From: CAWCQC01 sp963819905
GTDB lineage: Bacteria; Actinomycetota; Thermoleophilia; Gaiellales; Gaiellaceae
Assembly (NCBI GenBank): GCA_963819905.1
Contig: CAWFXP010000010.1
Span: 445,324 to 509,323 of the forward strand
Direction of reading: 5' to 3'
DNA length: 64,000 bases
Under the pieces are notes generated by a model. The model made no database searches and was not told the DNA's origin. It was given only the letters and a program-made list of their open reading frames with translations. Below, piece by piece: positions 32,822-41,306 of this stretch. Both the position numbers and the translations under genes were made by a program. Numbering within the stretch: the stretch's first letter is position 1; every line of letters begins with the position of its first letter.

Positions 32822-33501
32822 GCCTCGACCCGTCGATCGTCCGCGAGCGGTACGCCGCCGCCCGAGCCGGGGTCGACGAGGCGGCGGGTCGCGCCGGGCG
32901 GCGCGCGGAGGACGTCGAGATCCTCGCGGCCGTGAAGTACGTCGCCGCCGACGACCTGCCGGCGCTGGCCGACGCCGGTATCCGGCGGGTGGGCGAGAAC
33001 AAGGCGGATGCGCTGCTGGCGAAGCAGGCGGCGCACGGTGAGCTCTTCTCGTGGGATTTCATCGGGCACCTCCAGAGCCGCAAGGTGCGTGACGTCGTCG
33101 GCCGGGTCGAGCTGATCCATTCGCTCGAATCCGACTCGGCTGCCGGACAGGTCGAGCGGCGCGCGGCCGGCTCGCAGGGCGTGCTCGTCGAAGTGAACGT
33201 CGCGGGTGACGCGGCGAAGGACGGCGTCGCCCTCGGAGATCTCGACGCGTTCCTCGAGCGGCTCGCCGAGCTCGAGCTCGTGCGGGTTCGCGGCCTGATG
33301 ACGATGCCCCCGTTCGCGGACGACCCCGAGGCGTCGCGCCCGTACTTCGCCCGCCTGCGCGACGCGGCGACCGCCTGCGCGGACAGGTGGAGTCCAAGGC
33401 ACGACTTCGCCGTTCTCTCGATGGGAACGACGCAGGACTACGTGGTCGCGGTCGAGGAGGGCGCGACGATCGTCCGGCTCGGCTCGACGCTCTACCGGTA
33501 G
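32818..33501 (+). CDS. yggS: YggS/PLPBP-family PLP-binding protein, probable CTG start
   Basis: The protein of about 227 residues has the family features: the PLP lysine in ILAAVKYVAADDLPALADAG, GENKADALLAK, FIGHLQSRKVRDVVG and LMTMPPFADDP. SMGTTQDYVVAVEEGATIVR binds the cofactor phosphate. YggS proteins control the free PLP pool and amino-acid homeostasis rather than catalysing a known reaction. No ATG, GTG or TTG exists between the end of the cupin gene and the conserved core. A CTG at 32818 overlaps the cupin TGA and follows GGAGGG, so I take CTG as the start. The 3' end overlaps the convergent M28 gene by ten bases. Confidence 0.88.
   Translation: MSLDPSIVRERYAAARAGVDEAAGRAGRRAEDVEILAAVKYVAADDLPALADAGIRRVGENKADALLAKQAAHGELFSWDFIGHLQSRKVRDVVGRVELIHSLESDSAAGQVERRAAGSQGVLVEVNVAGDAAKDGVALGDLDAFLERLAELELVRVRGLMTMPPFADDPEASRPYFARLRDAATACADRWSPRHDFAVLSMGTTQDYVVAVEEGATIVRLGSTLYR
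33492..33501. other. palindrome CTACCGGTAG holding both convergent stop codons
   Basis: The ten-base perfect palindrome CTACCGGTAG provides the TAG stop of the YggS-like gene on the plus strand and the TAG stop of the M28 peptidase gene on the minus strand. Both proteins therefore end in Tyr-Arg. The two coding regions overlap by exactly these ten bases. No separate terminator is visible here. Confidence 0.9.
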
Positions 33502-35347
33502 CGGGTCACCGGCAACGCGATCCGGCGGCCCTCGACCGCGGCGGCCATCTGCTCGAGGCGCCGTTCGAGATCCATCTGCGCCCGATCGAGGTGTCGCTCG
33601 AGGCTGCGCTCGATCCAGCGACCGGCCGGCCGGGCCCCCGGCTCGCCGCGGAGCGACGCCAGCTCGAGCCAGAGGTTCGGGCCGCGCCTCTGGCGGCCCT
33701 GAGCCGCCCAGGCGAGTCTGCCCGTGCGCGGGTCGTTGCGGGTCAGCTCCCGCTCGAACGCCTGCTCCGAGAGATCGCGGCACAGGCGGTTGAGGCCGAC
33801 CCGGGCGAGGTGACGAGCCGCCGTATCCGCCTGGTCCTCCGCGAGCGCCGCCAGGGCTGCCCGGAGCTCCCCGACGTCGCGGGCCGCCTGCTCGTGCGGA
33901 TAGCGCTGCGTCCCCTCCGCGTCCAGGCCGTAGAGACCCCGTCCGAGCGACGTGAAGTCCGCGCGACCCGAGCAACCGTCGAGCCGGGCGAGCGAGCGCT
34001 CGAGCCTCGTCCGGGCCGGGGTAGGCCCAGACGCCCGAGCGAGCGGCGGAGATCCGCGGCGCGCGCGGGGTAGTCGAGGATCGCGTCCGGATCGTCGTCT
34101 GCGTCCAGGAGAAGCCGCGCGAAGACCCGCGTCAGCTTCGCGAGGTAGTCGAAGTCGACCCGGTCGGCGGTGTCGAGCTGCGTGTGGTAGTCGGTCGCGA
34201 TCCAGGCGCTCGAGAACGAGGAGACGTTCAGCCCGGGCACGCCCGCGGCGAGGAACGTCCAGACCTCGGTCAGGGTGTTCGGCTCGCCCAGCCGGAAGCC
34301 GTGCGGCAGGAGCCCGTCCCGGGCGGCCCGCCGGCCGACTCGCCTGACCCATCGGGCAAGCTCGGGCGGGGCGTCGATCTCGAGCGGGTCGGGCAGGCCC
34401 GAGCCCTCGATGTTCAGGTAGAACGGCGCCCGCGCGGCCCAGGCCCGTCGCGTCTGCGTGATCTGGTGCCACGCGCCGACGCACCAGTCGTACCGGCAGT
34501 CCGCGAGCCCGTACTCCTCGGCGGTGTGCGAGATGAAGCCGATCGGATGGCGCGGCCGGACGCCGGCCTCGACGAACGCACGCGCGAGCACGAGGGTCGC
34601 GGCAACACCGGTCGCGTCGTCGAACGACCCCGTGAACCAGGCGTCGTGATGGCCGCCCACGAGAATCGGCCGGCCGCGGCGGCGGCCCGGCAGGAAGCCG
34701 ACGACGTTCGCGCCCTCTGCGCCCGGCACGAGGTCGGCGTCGAGGACCACACGGACGCGCCCGCGGTGCCGGGAGAGCGCCGTCGCGTCCTCCTTGCGCA
34801 TCGTCACCATCGGCGGCGCTCCCGCGTGCCACATCCCGTCGAACGACCCGAGCGCCCCGTCCGCCTGGAAGTAGGGGCCGCCCGGCAGGCAGGTGACGAT
34901 CAGCGCGGCCGCGCCGCGCAGCCCCAGCTCGAGCCCTGCCTGGAACGGCCAGAGCTCGTCGTCTCGCCAGTCGAGGAGCACGATCCGACCGGCGACGTCG
35001 ACGTCCGCGAGCTCATGGCGGCCGCCGCGGGAGACCGCGACGAGCTCACCCGCGACGCCGTCCCGGGAAGTCCCCGGGACGCCACCCATGGAAGCGCATT
35101 CGTACCGCGTTCCCGCCCCCTCGACCCAGGCGTCGCGCAGCTCCCAGCCGTCGACCGGGACCGGCTCCAGGGAGACGTCGCGGAGCCCGATCGCCTCCAT
35201 CTCGGAGGCGATCCACTCGGCCGTCCGCCGCTCGGCGGCCGTACCGGCCACCCGGAAGCCTCGCGGATGCGAGCGGAACGTCTCGAGCCGCTCGACGAGA
35301 CGTCGGAGCTCGGAAGCGTCGATCCGCGCCTCGACCACCTCACGCAT
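33492..35347 (-). CDS. M28 family aminopeptidase-like metallopeptidase with PA domain, frameshifted
   Basis: The protein has a protease-associated domain (GELVAVSRGGRHELADVDVAGR). The M28 zinc ligands follow: His and Asp in LVGGHHDAWFTGSFDDATGV, Glu-Glu in HTAEEYGLAD and a late His in ATDYHTQLDT. M28 enzymes are secreted or cytosolic di-zinc aminopeptidases; no signal peptide is visible here. The reading frame changes near 34,010-34,030. The first frame holds through ILDYPARAADLRRSL and the second resumes with RLERSLARLDG and ends at the TAG at 33492. The span of 1,856 bases is one short of a multiple of three, so one base appears lost. The C-terminal part is helical and unusually long. Start: ATG 35347, with a GTG at 35356 as alternative. 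Confidence 0.8.
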
Positions 35348-35393
35348 GACGCGCACCGTACCGGCGGCCGAGACGCGGATCGCTCAGAGCGAG

Positions 35394-35768
35394 CTAGGCG
35401 AGCGCCTTCTTCTTCGCCGACTCGAACTCCTCGGCCGAGATCGCGCCCGAGTCCCGAAGCTGCTGGAGCTTCTGGACCTCGTCGGCCGCCGAGTAGCCGG
35501 ACACGTACTGTCGTTGTTGCTCGGCCTGGGCGAGGAGCTGTTGGTCCTGCTCGGTCATCTTCGGCCGCACGATCATGTAGATGAGGACACCGAGCAGGGG
35601 CATGAAGATGATGAACAACGTCCAGCCTGCCTTCGCCAAGCCGCCGTGGTCGTTCCTGCGGAAGTTGTCGGCCAAGACCATGATCACGATCCAGATGTAC
35701 ATCACGAAGAACGCGAACACGATCATCGACCAGAGAACGTCGAGGAACGGATAGTCAGCTGCCAGCAA
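35394..35768 (-). CDS. membrane protein with PLDc_N-like segment and C-terminal SHOCT domain
   Basis: The 124-residue protein has two transmembrane segments (LWSMIVFAFFVMYIWIVIMV and AGWTLFIIFMPLLGVLIYMI). These match the short N-terminal domain found before cardiolipin-synthase-like enzymes, but no phosphodiesterase domain follows. The tail, AADEVQKLQQLRDSGAISAEEFESAKKKAL, split by a linker rich in Gln, is a SHOCT (short C-terminal) domain, which is thought to mediate oligomerisation. A TTG at 35768 preceded by GGGAGGAAGG is the start. Such proteins are common in actinobacteria and their role is unknown. Confidence 0.85.
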   Translation of the reverse strand: MLAADYPFLDVLWSMIVFAFFVMYIWIVIMVLADNFRRNDHGGLAKAGWTLFIIFMPLLGVLIYMIVRPKMTEQDQQLLAQAEQQRQYVSGYSAADEVQKLQQLRDSGAISAEEFESAKKKALA

Positions 35769-35860
35769 TGCCTTCCTCCCTTTCAGCGATACGGTTGCGC
35801 CCGTGCCCGGTCCCCCCGCGGCAGGGCGAGGAAATCATACTCCCCGGGCCGGTTCTCCCT

Positions 35861-35885
35861 GTAGGGGCCGGACCTGTCCGGCGCC
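35861..35885. repeat. REP-like palindrome cluster B (single copy abutting a stop codon)
   Basis: One copy of the palindrome family, with GTAG at its left end and the stem GGGCCGGAC/GTCCGGCGCC around a CT centre. It begins 93 bases downstream of the SHOCT gene start and ends at the base next to the stop codon of the large Gly-rich gene on the minus strand. It could act as the transcription terminator of that gene. A related copy stands in the same position after the duplicated tail at 39,272. Confidence 0.85.
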
Positions 35886-38800
35886 TCAGGTCACGATCTC
35901 GCAGTTCTTGATCTTGTTGGTCCCTCCACCTGCGCTGCAGGTGTCGACGTTCTTGCCGCCGTCGATCTGGTCGTTGCCGGAGCCGGTCGTGATCTGGTCG
36001 TTGCCGTCACCGCCGACGACCTTGTTCTGGCCCTCACCGGCGTTGATCACGTCGGTGCCGCTGCCGCCATCGACGTTGTCGTCGGCAGAGCCGGTGGCGA
36101 TCGTATCGTTGCCGTTCCCGCCCTTGACGACGTTCTTGCCGCCGCTGGCGTCGACCCAGTCGTTACCGTCGTCGGCGAAGACCTTGTCCGCGCCGTTTCC
36201 TGTGCAGATGGTGTCGATTCCAGCGCCGGCCTGGATCGTGTTGTTGCCGCTCGTATCGACGATCACGTCGTTGCCGTTGGTGCCGTTGATCGTCGTGTCG
36301 CCGGGCCCGCCGACGATCGTGGCGACGAGGCCGTTGCATCCGGGCGAAACCGTATAGCTGGCCTGTGCGGTGGCGGTGTTGCCGGCGTTGTCGGTCGCGG
36401 TGCAATCGACCGTCGCGGGGCCCAGCGTTGCCGTGGACGGGGTGCCACAGCCCTGCGAGGCGATCGACGAGATCGCGTCGGTTGCGTTGGCCGCGGCGGT
36501 GGCCGTCTCGCCCTGGGCGACCGGGTTCGGGGTGACGGTCGGGGCGAGCGTCGGGTCGGTCTTGTCGATCTTGATCGTCAGAAGGGAGATGGTGCTCCCG
36601 CCGCCGCTCGTTGCCTGGCACTGGACGTTTGTGCCGGTGGTTTCGGCCGTCAGCGGGGTCGGTCCGCAGCCGCTCGTCGAGGTGATCTGCGAGTCGGGAT
36701 CCGTCACCGTCCACGTGACGTTCACGTCGCTCGTGTACCAGTTGTTGTCGCCGAGCGTGCCCGAGACGTTGGGCGTGATCTGCGGCGAGGTCCCGTCCAC
36801 GACGGTGTAGGAGACCTGACCGAGTGCCGAGTTGCCGGCGTTGTCGGTCGCCGTGCAGACGATGATCCCGAGCCCGACGCTCGAAGTGTTGGCTTCCGGG
36901 CAGCTTTGGGAGGCGATCCCCGACAGGGCGTCCTGCGCGTTCGCCGCTTCGGTCGCCGCTTGGCCCTGGGTGACCGGGTTCGGGGTGACGGTCGGGGCAA
37001 GCGTCGGATCGGTCTTGTCGATCTTGATCGTGAGAAGGGCGATGCTCGTACCTCCGGCGCTCGTCGCCTGGCACTGGACGTTCGTGCCGCTCGTCTCGGC
37101 CGTCAGCGAAACCGGACCGCAGCCGCTCGTCGACGTGACCGGCGAGTCCGGGTCCTGGACGTCCCAGCTGATGCTGACGTCGCTCGTGTACCAGCCGTTC
37201 GTGCCGAGTGTTCCGGTGATCTGCGGTGTCACGACCGGCGAGGTGTCGTCGACGACCGTCAGCGTGTAGGTCACGGTGATCAGCCCGTTCCCCGACCGGG
37301 CGCCCTCGTCGAGCGTCACGCCGGTTGCCGCCGGGTCGGTGTAGCTCGATCCGCCGCCGCCGCCGCCGCCGCCTCCACCACCGGGAGGCGACGCGCAATC
37401 GAAGCTGGCGCCTCCTCCGCCGCCGCCGTAGTAGCCGCCGCCTCCTCCGCCACCCGGCTCGTCCGCGTTGCCGCCATGGCCGCCGACGCCGAGGGCGCCG
37501 GCTGCGCCGGGCGCTCCCGGTGTGAAGGAGGTGCACGATCCCACGGCAACTCCTGCCACACCCGCCGCGCCACCGCGGAGCCGGTGGCTGCACCGCCGCC
37601 GCCGCCGCCGCCGCCGGGGCCGTCGTTGCCGCCGGTTCCTCCGGGGCTTCCCGAGTTGCCTCCGTCGCCGCCTGTGCCGGACGAGGGTATCTCGTATCCC
37701 CCGCCGCCCCCTCCGCCGGCGACGAGGAGCCGGTCCGCGTGCCCGGGCCCGTCACGGACGTCCGAGGCGCCGCCGCCACCGGCCGACGTGTGGAAGGCGG
37801 TTCCGCCCGCCCCGCCGCCGTTGAAGCCGCCGGCGCCGCCGGATGTCCCTGCTGCGGCGCCCCCGCCGCCGACCGAGACGACGAGCGTCTCTCCCGAGGT
37901 CACCGCGAGCGTCGCCTGGACATGTGCGCCCTGGCCGCCGGTGCTCGTGCCGAACAGCCCGCGGCCTCCCTGCGCGCCCCAGAGATCGAAGGTGGCACTC
38001 GTGACGTCCGCGGGCACGCGCCAGAGCTGAGTGCCGCCCGTGTAGTCGAACGTGCAGACGACCTGCCCGTTCAGATCGGGTGCGGTGCAGGAGCCACCGC
38101 CCGGCAGCGTGTACGTCACCGTGACAAGGCCGTTCCCGGTGCGGACGCCCTCTTCCACGGTTCCTCCGGGCGCGTAGCTCGACCCGCCTCCGCCGCCGCC
38201 ACCGCCGCCCGGGAACGGGCAGCCGGCCGAGCCGCCGCCGCCCCCGCCGCCGTAGTAGCCGCCGCCGCCCCCGCCGCCAGGAGCGCCGTTGTTGCCACCC
38301 TTACCGCCGGCCCCGGAGGTGCCCGCCGCACCGGGAACGCCGATCGCCACGTTGCCTGAGCAGAGGGGGCCGAGAGTCCCGGCGGCGCCTCCGGCACCGC
38401 CCGCGGATGCGGTTCCGCTGCCGCCGCCGCCGCCGCCGGTGGCCAGGGCCCCGGGGTCCTCTCCCTTCAGGCCCGCGCTTCCCGAGTCTCCGCCGGCACC
38501 GCCGTCGAACGAGAACGTCCTCCCGGTTCCCCCGCCTCCGCCTGCGACGATCAGGGGCACACCGATGACGAACGGCGGAATGTCAATCGTCTTCACCGTC
38601 GACGCGCCGCCGCCCCCGCCTCCGAAGTTGGTCTCCGCACCCACGGCCACGGAGCCCCCGGTTCCTCCTCCGCCGAAGCCTCCGGCCCCTGCCCCTGCCG
38701 AGATCCCTCCGAACGCCCCGCTGCCGCCCACGATTAGCGTGAGCGGTTGTCCGGGGGAGAGCGCGAGTGTTCCCTGGACATGAGCGCCCTGTCCGCCGGC

Positions 38801-39040
38801 ATTCGGGCTCACCCGGCCGCCCTGAGCGCCCCACAGCTCGAACGTCGCGCTGGTAACGCCCGCCGGAACGACCCAGGTCTCGGCCGCGCCCGTGTAGCTG
38901 AACGTGCAGGTGGCCGTGTCGCCCGGGCTCGGGTCGGCCGGTACGCAACTGACCGCACCTGCCCCGGACGCGAACACGGCGGTTGCAACGGTCGCGACGG
39001 CGGCTGCAAGCGACAGGCGCAGTGTGTGACCGAAACGCAT
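35886..39040 (-). CDS. large secreted Gly-rich / Ig-like / RTX-like repeat protein, frameshifted
   Basis: The protein of about 1,050 residues starts with a Sec-type signal peptide (MRFGHTLRLSLAAAVATVAT, then ASGAGA). Two Gly-rich units follow, each opening with a YTG...W.VPA(G/D)VTSATF(E/D)LWGAQGG motif and containing GGGGGGYYGGGGGG. Next come two copies of a roughly 135-residue unit with DTSP, WYTSDV, STSGCGP and IDKTDPTLAPTVTPNPV, which look like Ig-like repeats with HYR-type sequences. The tail, from NDVIVDTSGNNTIQAGAGID to KNCEIVT, has degenerate RTX nonapeptides (GGNGNDTI, GGDGNDQI) that would bind calcium. The frame shifts near 37,580 and the span is one base short of a multiple of three. 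It is probably an exported matrix or adhesion protein. Confidence 0.8.
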
Positions 39041-39110
39041 CAGGATCCCCCTTTTTCGGCGGGCTGCGTCTGGTCACCCCTCGGGGCCGCAGTCCAGTGA
39101 CTGTGGCGCG

Positions 39111-39139
39111 GTTGTATCACATCAACACGATTGAATCAA
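39111..39139 (-). promoter_or_regulatory. candidate sigma-70-type promoter of the Gly-rich/RTX gene
   Basis: On the minus strand TTGATT (39139-39134) and TACAAC (39116-39111) are separated by exactly 17 bases. Each matches four of six consensus bases. The stretch is AT-rich against its surroundings. Initiation about seven bases later would give a leader of some 65 bases before the ATG at 39040. The leader contains the inverted repeat CAGTC-CAGT-GACTG. No other promoter-like pair is visible in this gap. Confidence 0.4.
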
Positions 39140-39150
39140 GCAGACGATCC

Positions 39151-39266
39151 GTAGGGGCCGGACAGGTCCGGCCCCTACACGTCGGGAATGGGGCGGAACA
39201 GGTCCGGTCCCTCACACGTCGGGATTCACACGTCCGATTCGTAGGGGCCGGACCTGTCCGGCCCCC
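39151..39266. repeat. REP-like palindrome cluster C (3 copies)
   Basis: Copies lie at 39151-39178, 39190-39215 and 39241-39266. The first is a perfect inverted repeat of 13-base arms (GTAGGGGCCGGAC and GTCCGGCCCCTAC) around AG, so it carries the GTAG end on both sides. The second is degenerate. The third has GTAG on the left and ends just before the stop codon of the RTX-like tail fragment. The phrase ACACGTCGGGA also recurs between copies (39177-39187, 39214-39224), so part of the spacer has been duplicated with the palindrome. Confidence 0.85.
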
Positions 39267-39271
39267 TCGGG

Positions 39272-39508
39272 TCACGTTTCGCAGTTCTTGATCTTGCTGG
39301 TTCCGGCGCCGGGGTTGCAGGTGTCGGTGCCGCTGCCGCCGTTCACCTCGTCGTTCCCGGTGCCGGTGGTGAGGTTGTCGTTTCCGGCTTCGCCTTCGAC
39401 CTTGTTCGTGCCGTCGCCGGCGTTGACGGTGTCGGTTCCAGAGCCTGCTTTCACCTGGTCGTCACCGGAGCCGGTGGTGATGGTGTCGTTCTGGTCTCCG
39501 CCCTTGAC
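39272..39508 (-). pseudogene. duplicated C-terminal RTX-like tail fragment
   Basis: This fragment encodes about 78 residues that match the end of the large protein at 35,886: VKGGDQNDTITTGSGDDQVK, then GTDTVNAGDGTNKVEG and the ending SKIKNCET. It begins abruptly: upstream in frame there is a TGA within about 30 bases and no ATG. Nothing of the signal peptide, Gly-rich or Ig-like parts remains. It lies in the same orientation upstream of the full gene and shares the downstream palindromic repeat, so a segment containing the 3' end and the repeat was copied. A GTG at 39454 could in theory start a 60-residue peptide. Confidence 0.7.
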
Positions 39509-39559
39509 GAGACGATCCCGGGAGTGTGGACTACGTCAACACACTTGTCAACTGTCGCA

Positions 39560-40417
39560 CTAGCTGGCCAGGCCGAGGAGCACGACGCCGCCGATCACCC
39601 CGGCGATGCCGAGCCACTGGATCGGCGACGGGCGTTCCTTGAAGAGGAACACGCCGGCGACGATCGGGATCACGGCGTACGGCGCAGACGCGGCCGAGAC
39701 GATCGACGTCTCGGCCCGCTCGGCGCCGAGGTTGAAGGCGACGTACCCGCCAGTGTCGACCACCGCCAGCAGCACGATGATCCCGAGCAGCTTCGGCGAG
39801 CGCTCCGGGAAGCGCCAGCTGCCGTTCCTGAGCGACAGTGCGAGGAGGAACACCGTGGCGAAGCCGCGCGTCAGGAAGATCGGCAGGAGCCAGCCGTAGT
39901 CGATCGCGTAGTACGCGTTCCCGAAGACGAATACCCCGATCGCGACGACTGTGACGAAGGCGAGGACGAAACCGAGCAGCTGGCGGCGCTCGATCGTGTG
40001 AACCGCGCGGAGGTCGGCCGACGCGAGCAGGACGCCGCCGAGGATGGCGAGCGCCGCGACGAGCTGCCCGGTCGTGAGGACCTCGTCGAGGACGAGGACG
40101 GCGAGGATCAGCGAGACGGCGGCGTAGGCCGAGACGATCGGCGAGAGGATCGAGATCGGGCCGATCTCGAGCGCCTTGTAGAACGTCAGGTAGGAGAGCG
40201 TCCCGAGCGCGCCGACCCAGGCGAACTTCCACAGATCGCGCGGGTCGAAGCCGGCGAGCTCGCCGGTCGCGACGACGATGACCGCCAGGATCACCGTCGC
40301 GACGAGGTGGAAGCCGAGAACGACCCTGAACGCGCCGGTCAGCCGTGAGGCGACGGCGGCGTTGAAGTCCGCGAGGCCCCACAGGAAGGCCGCGGCCAGC
40401 CCGAAAGCTACGCCCAA
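39560..40417 (-). CDS. EamA/DMT-superfamily permease
   Basis: The 285-residue protein has about ten hydrophobic segments arranged as two EamA halves. The first opens FGLAAAFLWGLADFNAAVAS and the second begins with LLGFVLAFVTVVAIGVFVFG. The conserved end-of-half motif ILAVLVLDEVLTTGQLVAALA is matched by VAGVFLFKERPSPIQWLGIA. These permeases export or exchange amino acids, amines or nucleosides. The start is a TTG at 40417, directly after the TAG of the PuuD-like gene, so the two genes are consecutive in one operon. A permease next to a gamma-glutamyl hydrolase relative hints at amine or peptide transport. Confidence 0.88.
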   Translation of the reverse strand: MGVAFGLAAAFLWGLADFNAAVASRLTGAFRVVLGFHLVATVILAVIVVATGELAGFDPRDLWKFAWVGALGTLSYLTFYKALEIGPISILSPIVSAYAAVSLILAVLVLDEVLTTGQLVAALAILGGVLLASADLRAVHTIERRQLLGFVLAFVTVVAIGVFVFGNAYYAIDYGWLLPIFLTRGFATVFLLALSLRNGSWRFPERSPKLLGIIVLLAVVDTGGYVAFNLGAERAETSIVSAASAPYAVIPIVAGVFLFKERPSPIQWLGIAGVIGGVVLLGLAS

Positions 40418-41236
40418 CTAGCGCCTGTCGGCTGCGGCCGCCACGAACTGGCGGAAGATATCGAGGAAGCGGCGATCGACGCGCCACTCCTCCTGGAGCT
40501 CGAACTGGGCGGCGAGCACGTACCCGTCGTCCTCTCCGAGCTCGATTACCTCGACGACGCCGTCCGGCGCGACTCCGGTCGCTTTCAAGCCGGGAGCCAG
40601 GGTCTCGATCGCCTGGTGGTGGAAGCTGTTGACCTCGATCTCGTCGACTCCGAGCGCGGCGTGGAGCCGTGAGCCCGGCTCCACGTGCATGGCGTGGCGT
40701 GGATGATCCGGCACGTCCGGGTGGTCGTTCAGCGACGCGTGCTCGACCTCCTTCCAGCGGTGCCAGCCGCGGTCGGTCGGGTGCTCCTCCCACTCGGGCC
40801 GGAGCGACACGTCCTGCACGAGGGTGCCGCCGAGCGCGACGTTCACGACCTGGCTGCCGCGGCACATCCCGAGCAGCGGCAGTCCCCGGTCGACGACCCG
40901 CTCGACGAGGTCGAGCTCGAACTCGTCGCGGTGCGGATCGGACAGGCCTAGAGCCTCGTGGGGCTCCTGGCCGTAGCGGTGCGGCTCGATGTCCCGCCCG
41001 CCTCCGATCACGACCGCGTCGACGACGTCGAGCTGGTCGTCGATCGTTCCCTCGACGCGGCTCAGGATGAGCGGGATGCCGCCGGCCAGCACGAGCGGCC
41101 GCTGGAAGCCGACGCCCTGGTAGTCGCCGAAGTCGTGGTAGCCGACCGACAGGCCGATGACAGGCTTACTCGAGCCGGATCGTCGAAGCTCGGGCGAGGA
41201 GAGCGGTTCGGAGGACATCGGGCTCCAGACATTCAT
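40418..41236 (-). CDS. PuuD-like class I glutamine amidotransferase (peptidase C26 family), altered catalytic Glu motif
   Basis: The 272-residue protein has the C26 layout: VVIGGGRDIEPHRYGQEP, then the nucleophile elbow LLGMCRGSQVVNVALGGTL, VNSFHHQAI and the C-terminal strand. PuuD hydrolyses gamma-glutamyl-GABA in putrescine breakdown. In this protein the usual QFHPE or QWHPE of the catalytic His-Glu pair reads AAQFELQEEW, so the His is absent and the Glu is displaced. The His of SFHHQAI remains. It may be a variant enzyme or have lost hydrolysis. It shares an operon with the EamA permease and is divergent from the Fe-S protein gene. Confidence 0.85.
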   Translation of the reverse strand: MNVWSPMSSEPLSSPELRRSGSSKPVIGLSVGYHDFGDYQGVGFQRPLVLAGGIPLILSRVEGTIDDQLDVVDAVVIGGGRDIEPHRYGQEPHEALGLSDPHRDEFELDLVERVVDRGLPLLGMCRGSQVVNVALGGTLVQDVSLRPEWEEHPTDRGWHRWKEVEHASLNDHPDVPDHPRHAMHVEPGSRLHAALGVDEIEVNSFHHQAIETLAPGLKATGVAPDGVVEVIELGEDDGYVLAAQFELQEEWRVDRRFLDIFRQFVAAAADRR

Positions 41237-41306
41237 ACCTTCTCGGCCAACCGTTTAGGATCACGGCACGGCGGCAATCGCCGCCCCGGCCGAAAGGAGT
41301 AGCCGC

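Noticed and set aside
37316..37600. End of a separate Gly-rich protein and start of a second gene at a GTG at 37559
   Set aside because: Gly-rich family sequence continues across the break in the next frame without a gap, and the total span is one base short of a multiple of three, so one gene with a frameshift is more likely than two.
39530..39560. GTTGAC direct repeats as a promoter for the RTX tail fragment
   Set aside because: A TTGACA-like hexamer exists on the minus strand, but no -10 element lies at a suitable distance and the fragment has no start codon of its own.
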